From: Bacteroidota bacterium | Lineage (GTDB): Bacteria; Bacteroidota; Bacteroidia; Cytophagales; Cyclobacteriaceae | Direction of reading: 5' to 3' | DNA: 53,561 nucleotides | Assembly (NCBI GenBank): GCA_023412765.1 | Contig: JAEZBX010000059.1 | Location: 1 to 53,561, forward strand | Part shown: one piece after another, positions 34,486 to 43,032 of the stretch | How positions within the stretch are numbered: the stretch's first letter is position 1 | How the letters are laid out: every line of letters starts with the position of its first letter | Notes under the pieces: model-generated | The model's input: only the letters and a program-made list of their open reading frames with translations | The model's database searches: none | Told to the model about the DNA's origin: nothing | Made by a program: the position numbers and the translations under genes

Positions 34486-35600
34486 ACGATATGATTGGGC
34501 AAACTTAATTCTACGGTCGTACCACTTCCGAATAATGATCTGATATTGATGCTTCCGTTAAGTTTGTTCACTGTTTCTCTCACGATATAGAGGCCAAGAC
34601 CCGCTCCTTTACTTTTCACGGTTCCGCGGAAAAACATGTTGAATATCTTGGGTTTAAATTCTTCCGGGATCCCAATACCGTTATCCTCGACCGAAACCAA
34701 TGCTTTTTCCTTCGTTATGAGTACACTGATATTCAGAATACATTTTTCTTTAGCGGGGTCTTTATAATTAATAGCATTTGACAACAGGTTATTCATCACA
34801 ACGGTTAGCCTGTAGTCGTCCGAATAAAACGCACCATCTGCCTTGATGGTAATATTGGTTTGCATCATTTCAAAACCTTCCAGGTATTTCAAGCGCTCCA
34901 GGATCCCCTCGATCAGAGTTCTGAAATCTATTTTCTGATGAACAATTTGCTGGCGAGAGTTCCTGGAATAGTCGAGGATCTCCTTGAGGGTATCATCCAA
35001 CTTCGCAATACTGTGATTCATCATTGTAAAGTAATCCTGGAAATAGCTGCCGCGATCCATATCCTCCCTGCTGGCAAGGTCAACCAGACCTAGAACAGAC
35101 ATTAACGGAGCTCTCAGATTATGGGAAACGCTGTAAATAAAACTGTCCATTTCCTGGTTGATTTTTACCAACTCCTCATTTTGTATGCGAAGTTCGGCCT
35201 CAGCGTTTTTTCTTTGCTCCTGAAGTTCACGCTGCTTAACGGCATTTTGGATCGCCAACGGCAGTCGCATCAAATTCGATTTCAGAAGGTAATCATCGGC
35301 GCCCTCCTTGAGACAGGTCACCGCGAATTCTTCGGATACCGTCCCCGTTACCAATATAAATGGTATGGAGAGCCCTTTCTGCTTACACACTTTTAATGCC
35401 TCCAGCGAATTAAATTGGGGTAATGAATGATCGGAAAGGATCACATCAGGACTAAAATTAGTGAGGGCTTCTGAAAAATCCTGTTTGGTATCTACCCTTT
35501 TGCTGACGAATGACATCCCAGACTTGACCATAGAGCGTCCGATCAATTCAGCATCATCACGCTCGTCTTCTAACATCAAAATTTTCAGCTTGCTTTTCAT
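34482..35600 (-). CDS. Receiver domain--histidine kinase hybrid (REC-HisKA-HATPase)
   Basis: The protein has 372 residues. An N-terminal receiver (acidic pair LEDERDD, phospho-acceptor Asp57 in ILSDHSLP, Lys107 in DDYLLKSN) is joined by a short coiled coil to HisKA with His160 in IYSVSHNLRAPL, then HATPase (NNLLSNAINY, VEDNGIGIP, GAGLGLYIV). Kinases led by a receiver act as phosphorelay intermediates. It is cytosolic. The ATG at 35600 is the natural receiver start; the frame also runs upstream to 35669 without a plausible N-terminus. It converges with the PAS kinase gene by a 4-base overlap. Confidence 0.92.
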   Translation of the reverse strand: MKSKLKILMLEDERDDAELIGRSMVKSGMSFVSKRVDTKQDFSEALTNFSPDVILSDHSLPQFNSLEALKVCKQKGLSIPFILVTGTVSEEFAVTCLKEGADDYLLKSNLMRLPLAIQNAVKQRELQEQRKNAEAELRIQNEELVKINQEMDSFIYSVSHNLRAPLMSVLGLVDLASREDMDRGSYFQDYFTMMNHSIAKLDDTLKEILDYSRNSRQQIVHQKIDFRTLIEGILERLKYLEGFEMMQTNITIKADGAFYSDDYRLTVVMNNLLSNAINYKDPAKEKCILNISVLITKEKALVSVEDNGIGIPEEFKPKIFNMFFRGTVKSKGAGLGLYIVRETVNKLNGSINIRSLFGSGTTVELSLPNHIV

Positions 35601-35861
35601 ACCCCTTCCGTTAAGTGTGCATACAACGAAATCTAACCCTCCAGATACTGGCGTGCCTGTAGGTAGCACGGACTGGTGAACATTTTTGCAATCAATATTC
35701 TTTCTATTTTTTAAAAAGTTCGAACAATCTGATTATAAAGTCAACTTATTTATGTAATAATTTTCCCACTTGTGACCGGAATTTGCGTTGATAAAAAGGT
35801 CATTCAACGGTATATCCACCCGCCCACGGAATTTAATTTTACCGTTAAAGAAAAGCGGAAA

Positions 35862-37118
35862 TCAGAATGCTTTTTTTGCCTCCTCAATTGAGATATTGAA
35901 GAGTTTTTTCATAATGGGATCGAGATCTTTTTCGGTGCCCTTGAGGTGAAAAGTCGCATGATTATGCGTGATGAATTTTCCAGGCGCAAGTTCCCTGGCG
36001 GGTGATGAAGTTTCTAACTCAAAGAACGGTCCCAACGGTTTGGCTCCTGGCGAAGGAGGACCATCGTTATATGCATTCACCGCATCACCGCGGTAAGGCT
36101 CTTTTTGTATTTCCCATAAAGAGTTTACGTAGTCACCTTCATTGTTCGGCTTGGTATACTTCACTACCGTTAACACACCATTGTCGGAATCATAGCTACC
36201 AAGATATTCCGGCGCATTCTCTGGAAGCATCCCGATCTTGCTTCGGTATTCACCATCAGCTTTGAAGAACACAGTTTTGCCTATCAACTTGAGTCGATCG
36301 TCTGGAATTTGTCCAAAATAGCTATCATTTACGATCTGCCTTAGTTCGCTCTTGTTACCTTGATACGGAATAATGATTACAGCTCCCGGAGAGGGATTGA
36401 ACATTCCCAGTATCCAAACGGATAACAATCCGGTCTCCTTCTCCCATGCTTTCTGACCGATATTTTTGAGTTCGTTGATACTTTCAAAGGCTACTATCGA
36501 AACATTTTTTGTTTCGCTTCCAAGATTCAATTTTTCTAAAGCGTCATTCTTCTCAATAATTCTAATTGTTCGTTTCAGCCCGATGCTGAAAACCGTTCCC
36601 GAATAGTTTGTAAGTTCAGTCTCCTTGGTAAACACCGCTTCATTATTATTGGATGACACAACGTCGTAATGAGCGAGATCAATGACGTGCGGCACGTGCC
36701 AATTATCAAGATTAAATTCCTTCCCATTGCTGAAGTATATTGAATACTGGCCGCCTTCCGGGCCGAGCCAGATTCTATCCTCTCCGCCATACGCATTCAT
36801 ATGCTCAGAGGTATCTCCGGAAACAAATGCTTCTCTATTGATCCAGCCGTAACTGCTACCCGTATCACCATTGGAAGAACTGGTCATAACTCTTCCTTGC
36901 AACGCTGCGGATACTGCTACTTTTCCTTGACCTTCCGAATCCTGAAGTATTATGACGTCGACAAACTTTTTCAGAAAGTCTACATCATCCTGAAAGGTTG
37001 TCGTTGCCGAGGTAGTTTCGGCAGGTGGCGCTTCATTCATATCATTCTTTTTTTTGCTGCATCCTCCCCACAAAACAATTGATATAGCGTAAAGGCAGAG
37101 GCGGCTGAAAGTAGTCAT
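35862..37118 (-). CDS. DUF6786-type lipoprotein of unknown function
   Basis: A 418-residue lipoprotein (signal ending in VLWGGC). A long beta-rich protein with DRIWLGPEGGQYSIYF, NWHVPHVIDLAHYD and a C-terminal TTHNHATFHLKG-like stretch (KFITHNHATFHLKG). I take it to be a DUF6786 family member, found mainly in Bacteroidota; the fold suggests a galactose-mutarotase-like sandwich, but no activity is known. The in-frame TTG at 37166 lacks a lipoprotein signal. It is followed by 260 bases of spacer without recognisable content and preceded by a DUF1772 gene on the same strand. Confidence 0.65.
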   Translation of the reverse strand: MTTFSRLCLYAISIVLWGGCSKKKNDMNEAPPAETTSATTTFQDDVDFLKKFVDVIILQDSEGQGKVAVSAALQGRVMTSSSNGDTGSSYGWINREAFVSGDTSEHMNAYGGEDRIWLGPEGGQYSIYFSNGKEFNLDNWHVPHVIDLAHYDVVSSNNNEAVFTKETELTNYSGTVFSIGLKRTIRIIEKNDALEKLNLGSETKNVSIVAFESINELKNIGQKAWEKETGLLSVWILGMFNPSPGAVIIIPYQGNKSELRQIVNDSYFGQIPDDRLKLIGKTVFFKADGEYRSKIGMLPENAPEYLGSYDSDNGVLTVVKYTKPNNEGDYVNSLWEIQKEPYRGDAVNAYNDGPPSPGAKPLGPFFELETSSPARELAPGKFITHNHATFHLKGTEKDLDPIMKKLFNISIEEAKKAF

Positions 37119-37199
37119 AGCAGTATTAATTATCACCAAAATAAAGTTTGAAGACGTATTGACCAAAGGACCAGAAAGAATTGTCAGGATGCATCACAA

Positions 37200-37697
37200 T
37201 TAAATTCTTATTATCACCGACCCAATCACCAACAGCAATGAGACGACGTTGGCAACGGTTCGGATAGTGTGACGTCGATTCCACGGAATTTGGAATGCCA
37301 ACCTTCGCGATCGCAACTGACTATGGGGCAGATTTGTAAACTGAAGGGAATCCAGCGCATTGTTGAGTGGAACGTTCCCCACGACAGTTACACCAAAAAC
37401 ACCGACGACGTAAATTATCGAAGCTGCAAACAACATGTAAAAAGACAGGTCAGCGCCTTCTTGCCTGTAATACAATGCTGTTGTTCCCGGAGTTATGATC
37501 AGAGTCCCGATAAAGCTCACGAAGAACAAAGGATTTAATATGGCACGGTTTATCGATTTCATCGCCTTGATATACTCGCTATCTGAAAGCTTGTGCAATC
37601 CAGGGTTCACAGCGATTGAAAAGGAGTAAAATAACCCGGCTATGAGTGCCATTAGAAATGTGGTCAGGAAGAGGAAAACGTTTATAAGAATATCCAT
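37200..37697 (-). CDS. DUF1772 (anthrone oxygenase-like) membrane protein
   Basis: A 165-residue protein with four membrane helices: about 6-28, 52-75, 84-103 and 140-163. The N-terminal helix followed by AVNPGLHKLSDSEYIKAMKSINRAI and the later TVVGNVPLNNAL mark the DUF1772 family, which is related to fungal anthrone oxygenases. The bacterial members have no known reaction. It lies 81 bases before the DUF6786 gene on the same strand. Confidence 0.85.
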   Translation of the reverse strand: MDILINVFLFLTTFLMALIAGLFYSFSIAVNPGLHKLSDSEYIKAMKSINRAILNPLFFVSFIGTLIITPGTTALYYRQEGADLSFYMLFAASIIYVVGVFGVTVVGNVPLNNALDSLQFTNLPHSQLRSRRLAFQIPWNRRHTIRTVANVVSLLLVIGSVIIRI

Positions 37698-37864
37698 ACT
37701 CTTTGCTGTTTACTTAGATAGTGATTGTGTCGAGGCATTAGTTGCCGGACGCTATCCAATTGGACTCATGTCGAATGTTGCTCTACCTTTTCGCAAGGTA
37801 ACATGCGATTAATTCGATTTGAAAAAAAATTTCAGTCCTGCGGTCCAATTTTCATAAGCCTGTT

Positions 37865-37874
37865 TGTCATGACA
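37865..37874. promoter_or_regulatory. Perfect palindrome TGTCATGACA upstream of the RibD-like gene
   Basis: A 10-base perfect palindrome, flanked by TTTG and TAAACA, lies 25 bases before the ATG at 37900 that opens the ECF sigma operon. It could be an operator or part of a sigma-specific promoter. Short palindromes do occur by chance. Confidence 0.3.
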
Positions 37875-37899
37875 TAAACACTTTTAACACAGAAAAATT

Positions 37900-38457
37900 A
37901 TGAAAACACTGAGCGTATTCAACTTTCTCTCCCTCAATGGATATTACAAAGGATTGAACGAGGACATTAGCTGGCATAGGCATGGCGATGAAGAAGCTGC
38001 CTTTGCCTCGGATAGTGCGCAGACCGAAAGCACGCTACTCTTTGGCAGAAAAACATATGAGATGATGGCGAGCTACTGGCCTACGGAACAAGGGATGAGG
38101 GACAATCCCGGTGTGGCCGACGGGATGAACAAATCTCAGAAGATAGTATTGTCCACTTCCATGAAGAGTGCAAGCTGGCAAAACACCAGGATCATTACCA
38201 ACAACGCCATGGAGGAAATAAGGAAATTAAAAGAGACCGGCAGTAATGACATCACCGTTCTTGGAAGTGGCTCGGTTGTAACACAACTTGCTGACGCAGG
38301 GTTGGTAGATGTTTTTCAATTCATGATAGATCCCGTTGCACTCGGAAAAGGAACACCTGCATTTAAGGACCTCGGTAAAACATTGAATTTGAAGTTAAGT
38401 GATTTCAGGTCATTCAAAAGCGGTGTAGTCATGCTGACTTACAAACCTATGGCATAA
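37900..38457 (+). CDS. Dihydrofolate reductase-family protein (RibD C-terminal-like)
   Basis: A 185-residue soluble protein. The N-terminal MKTLSVFNFLSLNGYYKG, TLLFGRKTYEMMASYWP and NDITVLGSGSVVTQLADAGLVDVFQFMIDPVALGKG are the RibD_C/DHFR-like pattern (these proteins bind NADPH). The true dihydrofolate reductase is a different branch; this subgroup has unproved substrates. It lies 16 bases before a YCII-type gene, which in turn precedes an ECF sigma factor. DHFR-like and DGPF proteins are frequent companions of ECF42-type sigma factors. Confidence 0.88.
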   Translation: MKTLSVFNFLSLNGYYKGLNEDISWHRHGDEEAAFASDSAQTESTLLFGRKTYEMMASYWPTEQGMRDNPGVADGMNKSQKIVLSTSMKSASWQNTRIITNNAMEEIRKLKETGSNDITVLGSGSVVTQLADAGLVDVFQFMIDPVALGKGTPAFKDLGKTLNLKLSDFRSFKSGVVMLTYKPMA

Positions 38458-38473
38458 TTCATATCTTGGTAAA

Positions 38474-38827
38474 ATGGAAGAATATCTAATTATCATGCGC
38501 CTTGATCTGATAACGAAAGAAGCGCAGCCCTCGCCTGAACAAATGCAGGTGTATATGAAAATGTATCACGACTGGGTTGAAAAAATCGCGGCTCAAAACA
38601 AGTTCGTAGGTGGAAAGGGACTATCTACCGAAGGGAAAGTTATAAAGTCGGGCGGAGCAGTTACTGATGGACCTTATGCAGAAATTAAAGAATCCATAGC
38701 CGGCTTTATCATTGTTAAAGCGAAAGATTTCGACGATGCATTGGAGATGGGCCGTGGCTGTCCCATACTCCTGGGCAATAATAGTGTGGAAGTGAGAAAA
38801 GTTGTTTCTGTGCACAACAACCCTTAG
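38474..38827 (+). CDS. YCII/DGPF-domain protein
   Basis: The protein has 117 residues. The ferredoxin-like YCII fold is marked by MEEYLIIMR, the VTDGPYAEIKESIAGF motif (the DGPF signature with Tyr for Phe) and DDALEMGRGCPIL. Function is not established; the family is genetically linked to ECF42 sigma factors. The stop codon TAG is separated by one base from the ATG of the sigma factor gene, so translational coupling is likely. Confidence 0.9.
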   Translation: MEEYLIIMRLDLITKEAQPSPEQMQVYMKMYHDWVEKIAAQNKFVGGKGLSTEGKVIKSGGAVTDGPYAEIKESIAGFIIVKAKDFDDALEMGRGCPILLGNNSVEVRKVVSVHNNP

Positions 38828-38828
38828 G

Positions 38829-40061
38829 ATGAGCTCAGCCAACCTGATACCACACTTGTTTCGAACAGAATACAGTAAGATTGTATCGGTGTTGGTTAAA
38901 CGGTTTGGACTTGAGCACCTGGAAATAGCTGAAGATATTGCGAGCGATACATTCCTGACTGCAACTCAATCATGGGGAATAGAAGGTGCCCCAGACCGCC
39001 CAACGGCATGGCTATATCAGGTGGCTAAGAATAAGGCTATAAATTTCCTGCAACGTCAAAACCGGCTTGACAGAATTATAGCGAACGATATTCAGCCAGA
39101 CTACAACGAAAACTTGCCGGAGGTAGATCTGTCGCCACAAAACATAAATGATAGCCAGTTGCGGGTCATGTTTGCTATCTGCCATCCGAGCTTGTCCCAG
39201 GAAAGTCAGATCGGCTTAGCGCTACGTATTCTGTGCGGCTTTGGGATTGAAGAAATTGCCAATGCGTTTTTAACCAATAAAGAAACCATCAATAAACGGT
39301 TGTTCAGAGCGAAACAGTCATTACGAAATGAAAATATTCAAACTGACTTTACGGATGGGGATATCGAGAAGAGACTGCCCTCAGTAATTAAGACTATATA
39401 TCTCCTTTTTAACGAAGGTTATTACTCCATCAGTCAGAGTCAAACTTTACGGAAGGACCTCTGCCTGGAAGCGATGCGACTTTGCATCATGCTCATAGAA
39501 AATGAAGGCACCAACAAGCCCGAAGTGAATGCCCTTCTGGCGCTAATGTGTTTTCATTTTTCAAGGTTTGAATCACGTCTTTCAAGTCAAGGAGAAATTA
39601 TCTTATACGATGATCAGGACCGAAGCTTATGGAACGCGGATCTAATAAGTAAGGGGGGATACTTTTTAAACAAGGCTGCAAAAGGAGACAAGATTTCGAC
39701 CTATCATCTTGAGGCAGCAATTGCATATTGGAATTGCCAGACTTCGGATTCACCAGAAAAGTGGGAAAGTGTATTGCGACTTTACAACCAGTTGCTTCAG
39801 CTTGAATACTCACCCGCGGCAGCTATTAATCGACTGTTTGCACTTTCAAAAGTTAACGGAAAAAGAGCGGCGTTATCGGAAGCCGAAAAAATGGATCTCT
39901 CTGGTAACCAATTTTATTTTGCATTGTTGGGTGAGCTTTACACTGGTATTGACAACGAAAAGGCGATATTAAATTTGACGAAAGCCATTGAACTGGCGAA
40001 GTCATCTGCAGATCGCAATGCACTTCAAAAACGAATTGAGAGGATTAGGGTGATGACATAG
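38829..40061 (+). CDS. ECF sigma factor with C-terminal extension (ECF42 type)
   Basis: The protein has 410 residues. Sigma-2 (about 1-80: RTEYSKIVSVLVKRFGLEHLEIAEDIASDTF) and sigma-4 (about 110-165: FGIEEIANAFLTNKETINKRLFRAKQ) are followed by a long DUF6596/TPR-like region (about 175-410: YLLFNEGYYSISQSQ, LCLEAMRLC). This is the ECF42 architecture, in which the C-terminal extension replaces an anti-sigma factor. It directs RNA polymerase to a small set of promoters, usually including the DGPF gene. The ATG at 38829 directly follows the YCII stop; an upstream TTG at 38802 would overlap that gene. Confidence 0.92.
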   Translation: MSSANLIPHLFRTEYSKIVSVLVKRFGLEHLEIAEDIASDTFLTATQSWGIEGAPDRPTAWLYQVAKNKAINFLQRQNRLDRIIANDIQPDYNENLPEVDLSPQNINDSQLRVMFAICHPSLSQESQIGLALRILCGFGIEEIANAFLTNKETINKRLFRAKQSLRNENIQTDFTDGDIEKRLPSVIKTIYLLFNEGYYSISQSQTLRKDLCLEAMRLCIMLIENEGTNKPEVNALLALMCFHFSRFESRLSSQGEIILYDDQDRSLWNADLISKGGYFLNKAAKGDKISTYHLEAAIAYWNCQTSDSPEKWESVLRLYNQLLQLEYSPAAAINRLFALSKVNGKRAALSEAEKMDLSGNQFYFALLGELYTGIDNEKAILNLTKAIELAKSSADRNALQKRIERIRVMT

Positions 40062-40065
40062 GATC

Positions 40066-40443
40066 TAAACTCTACACTCTGCACTCATCACTCAAATAGT
40101 TCGAAATCTAAGTTTAAAGTTCGAATTACAGAACTTGAGTGCAGAGTGATGAGTGAAGAGTGCAGAATGCAGAAATTTGTGCCTCGCACTATCACTCTAA
40201 ACTCTACACTCAGCACTCATCACTCAGATAGTTCGAAATCTAACTTTAAAGTTCGAACTACAGAACTTGAGTGCAGAGTGATGAATGATGATTGCAGAAT
40301 GCAGAAATTTGTGCCTCGCACTAACACTCTAAACTCAGCACTCATCACTCAGATAGTTCGAAATCTAAGTTTAAAGTTCGAATTACAGAACTTGAGTGCA
40401 GAGTGCAGAATGAAGAGTGCAGAATGCAGAACTTGGGGCCGCC
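40066..40443. repeat. Array of three ~132-bp palindromic repeats (left array)
   Basis: Units start at 40066, 40198 and 40330 with a period of 132 bases. Each has arms rich in ACTCTGCACTCATCACTC on one side and GAGTGCAGAGTGATGAGTG on the other. Around a core sit two TTCGAA sites (GTTCGAAATCTAAGTTTAAA then GTTCGAA). Unit 3 has small deletions. The array begins 4 bases after the sigma factor stop. The same family, reverse-complemented, is at 43033-43299. Confidence 0.92.
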
Positions 40444-40828
40444 AATAGGTTGCAAACAACTGTAACCATATTTTTGACTCATCGCCTGGGAAACTATCTA
40501 TTACTTTTCTCAAACTTTGCACTCGCCTATCCAAGGACCGGAATCAATAGCAAAAAAGGGTATCGAATAATCTTCTCAGCAGAACGTCGCGGGTTCCTGC
40601 GTAGAGGCGTTGGATGATACGATGAATGGCCGGCGCTTATGGCTTCGTGGGTTGTAATTATTCTGTATCTGAAATATCATGGTAAACTGGGAGTGCCATT
40701 GAACCAGGAATGAGGGATCTTTGAAAGGAAAATCTCAATGGTCACGTAGCTGACCAATTATATGGTTGCCTGATATTTACTTGCTATCGCTTCAGATTTT
40801 AAACTGTACTTTCTAAAATCCAAATAAA
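40444..40828. other. 385-base spacer before the Tat-exported DsrE-like gene
   Basis: No open frame with coding character and no recognised RNA were found. The last part is AT-rich (GATTTTAAACTGTACTTTC at 40794-40812) and probably carries the promoter for the three-gene sulfur cluster, but no clean TAnnTTTG box is present. Confidence 0.5.
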
Positions 40829-41503
40829 ATGAACCCTAACAATCATCTTCCTACCCGCAGAGAGTTTGTAGGAACTCTGACTGCTAGCGCAGCTACCCTG
40901 CTCGCTGGTATTTCCAGCTCGTCTTTTGCAAAACCTGCTGATCCCGCACTGGTCAACGACGCCGAAGCATGGATGAAAAAGATTAAAGGCAAGCACCGCA
41001 TCATTTATGATGCACCCGAACCTCATGCTGGATTCCCCATCATCTGGTCATGGGTGTACTATCAAACAAACAACCAAACCGGTTCGCCGGACACCGATGT
41101 TACAGCGCTGGTCGTTTTGCGTCACAATGGAATCCCCATTGCGATGGAAGACAGACTATGGGAAAAATACAAATTTGGGGAGGTCTTCAAAATTGATGAT
41201 AACAACACGAAGGCTGCCGCACTGCGGAATCCGTTTTATGAGCCTCAGGGAGCAGACTTCCCAATGCCTGTGATTGAAGGTGTGAAGAAGCTTCAGTCAA
41301 GGGGCGCAATGTTCTGCGTTTGCGACCTTGCCTTAACGGTTTATAGCGGAATGGTCGCTAAATCCATCAACGCCAATCCCGAAGAGGTAAAGAAGGATTG
41401 GGTTAGTGGACTGTTGCCTGGCGTACAGGTAGTGCCATCCGGAGTTTGGGCAGTCGGCCGTGCTCAAGAGCATGGCTGCGGTTATTGCTATGCCGGTGGA
41501 TAG
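40829..41503 (+). CDS. Tat-exported DsrE-like protein
   Basis: A 224-residue protein with a Tat signal (TRREFVGTLTASAATLLAG, Arg10-Arg11) and cleavage near residue 34. The C-terminal half (GAMFCVCDLALTVYSG, then PGVQVVPSGVWAVGRAQEHG) follows the DsrE/DsrF-like pattern. The protein ends in HGCGYCYAGG with two extra cysteines; an FCVC pair sits in the core. DsrE proteins carry sulfur on cysteine, so periplasmic sulfur transfer is a reasonable inference. Export in folded form by Tat suggests a bound cofactor or multimer. It is 68 bases before a Sec-exported DsrE-like gene. Confidence 0.7.
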   Translation: MNPNNHLPTRREFVGTLTASAATLLAGISSSSFAKPADPALVNDAEAWMKKIKGKHRIIYDAPEPHAGFPIIWSWVYYQTNNQTGSPDTDVTALVVLRHNGIPIAMEDRLWEKYKFGEVFKIDDNNTKAAALRNPFYEPQGADFPMPVIEGVKKLQSRGAMFCVCDLALTVYSGMVAKSINANPEEVKKDWVSGLLPGVQVVPSGVWAVGRAQEHGCGYCYAGG

Positions 41504-41571
41504 TAAAATTTACGTCCGGAGGGTCTTCAGGCTCTCCGGATTTTTTTCTTGTAATAACAATAATCATCGTC

Positions 41572-41988
41572 ATGAAAAAATTTGTATTCATAATCCTGCT
41601 CGCTGGGATTGCTGTGGTATCGCATGCCCAGAACAAGCCGGTGAAAATTCTCTTTGACGTTACTAGCAAGGACTCTCTTACCCATCAGGCCGTTCTCCGA
41701 CATGTAAAGGGAATGTCGTCAGCCTATAAAGATTCAAATTTCGAGGTAGTAGTTTATGGCGGTGCCATTTCAATGCTTCTGAAAGATAAATCAACGGTAT
41801 CCGACGCCATTCAAGCAGCAAGCGCTAATAAGAATGTTGCTTTTGCCGTCTGCGCAGAAACGATGAGACGTCAGAATATAGATAAGAGTCAGCTGATACC
41901 TGGAGTAATTGTGGTTCCCGATGCCATCATGGAGATCGTAACCAAGCAGGGTGAAGGTTGGGGTTATATTAAAGAAGCGCACCACTGA
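41572..41988 (+). CDS. Secreted DsrE-family protein
   Basis: A 138-residue protein with a Sec signal peptide (MKKFVFIILLAGIAVVSHAQ). The DsrE fold is visible in VKILFDVTSKDSLTHQAVLRH, VVVYGGAISMLL, and the core Cys94 in VAFAVCAETMRR, ending VVPDAIMEIVTKQGEGWGYI. The single conserved Cys in this position is the sulfur-carrying residue in DsrE/TusD relatives. It lies 7 bases before a TsdA-like cytochrome, which suggests it receives or donates sulfane sulfur to that enzyme. The frame is open upstream to 41446 but the signal peptide fixes the start. Confidence 0.87.
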   Translation: MKKFVFIILLAGIAVVSHAQNKPVKILFDVTSKDSLTHQAVLRHVKGMSSAYKDSNFEVVVYGGAISMLLKDKSTVSDAIQAASANKNVAFAVCAETMRRQNIDKSQLIPGVIVVPDAIMEIVTKQGEGWGYIKEAHH

Positions 41989-41995
41989 TTCGGGA

Positions 41996-43024
41996 ATGAA
42001 CCAGGATAATCAATTTCTGCGCATCATTCAGTATTCTAGCCGATGCCTTTGCTTCCTCCTCTTTGTCGTTATCGGCATGGTAATGCTGCTTACGATCATG
42101 CCCTATTTTCCTAAGGGTGTTGCATCGGCAAATGCAAAAAAAAGTGCCCAATCCTCTTCGATCATGGTACCGGTTCGCAAAACGAATTGGACTCCACCTG
42201 ATTCTACTGCCATTCCACCAACTGAAGAAGGTAACCTCATCCGTTTTGGTCGCGAGTTGGTTGCCAATACTGCGCTCTATCTTGGTCCCAACGGTACGGT
42301 AGCTCAAACTTCAAATGGAATGAATTGTCAAAATTGTCATTTGAAAGCGGGTAAGAAAATATTTGGAAATAATTACAGCGCTGTTTCATCAACCTACCCG
42401 CGTCTCAGGGCGCGTTCCGGCACAGTGGAGGACATCAAGAAACGAGTTAATGATTGTATAGAGCGCAGTTTAAATGGTAAGCCATTAAAAGATGGAAGCC
42501 GCGAACTCAATGCATTCATTGCGTATATCTCATGGGTTGGTAAAGATGTGGAAAAAGGAATCTCTCCGGAAGGTGTTGGTTTATGGGAGGTACCCTTGCT
42601 CGATCGCGCAGCCTCACCTGAAAAAGGGAAGCTTGTGTTCGAAAAAAACTGTGCGCTATGCCATGGTCAGGATGGACAAGGAGTAAAAACTGATGATGGA
42701 TCTCAATGGAAGTACCCTCCGTTATGGGGAGACCATAGTTACAACACCGCGGCAGGTCTCTTCAGACTCTCACGTTTCGCCGGATTTGTAAAAGCAAATA
42801 TGCCAAACGGTGCCACGTTTGATAATCCAATACTTACGGATGAAGAAGCCTGGGATGTCGCCGCTTTTGTAAACTCCATGCCTCGGCCACATAAGACCTT
42901 CAAAGCAGATTGGCCGGATATTTCTAAAAAACCCTATGATCATCCGTTCGGACCTTATGCTGATTCATTTACAGAAGAGCAACACAAATACGGGCCGTTC
43001 GCTTCCATCAAAAAAGTTAAGTAA
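41996..43024 (+). CDS. tsdA: Di-haem cytochrome c, TsdA-like (thiosulfate dehydrogenase/tetrathionate reductase family)
   Basis: The protein has 342 residues. An N-terminal membrane anchor or signal (CLCFLLFVVIGMVMLLTIM) is followed by two haem motifs: Cys111-Gln-Asn-Cys114-His115 in NGMNCQNCHLKAGKK and Cys219-Ala-Leu-Cys222-His223 in CALCHGQDGQG. The segments FGRELVANTALYLGPNG and VNDCIERSLNGKPL match the TsdA pattern. TsdA oxidises two thiosulfates to tetrathionate, or runs in reverse, in the periplasm. The DsrE-like genes upstream support sulfur chemistry. Direction and substrate are not shown by the sequence; SoxD- or SorB-like alternatives fit less well. Confidence 0.8.
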   Translation: MNQDNQFLRIIQYSSRCLCFLLFVVIGMVMLLTIMPYFPKGVASANAKKSAQSSSIMVPVRKTNWTPPDSTAIPPTEEGNLIRFGRELVANTALYLGPNGTVAQTSNGMNCQNCHLKAGKKIFGNNYSAVSSTYPRLRARSGTVEDIKKRVNDCIERSLNGKPLKDGSRELNAFIAYISWVGKDVEKGISPEGVGLWEVPLLDRAASPEKGKLVFEKNCALCHGQDGQGVKTDDGSQWKYPPLWGDHSYNTAAGLFRLSRFAGFVKANMPNGATFDNPILTDEEAWDVAAFVNSMPRPHKTFKADWPDISKKPYDHPFGPYADSFTEEQHKYGPFASIKKVK

Positions 43025-43032
43025 TCTTCTAA

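Noticed and set aside
40066..40443. tRNA-like sequences (TTCGAA as in T-loops)
   Set aside because: TTCGAA here belongs to the repeat core. No acceptor stem, anticodon arm or CCA context can be drawn.
40146..40448. 100-codon open frame across the left repeat array
   Set aside because: It reads through two and a half repeat units, and its protein is itself repetitive; it has no family feature. It is a by-product of the repeats.
41446..41571. N-terminal extension of the secreted DsrE-like protein
   Set aside because: It would overlap the upstream gene and bury a clear signal peptide; the ATG at 41572 is right.
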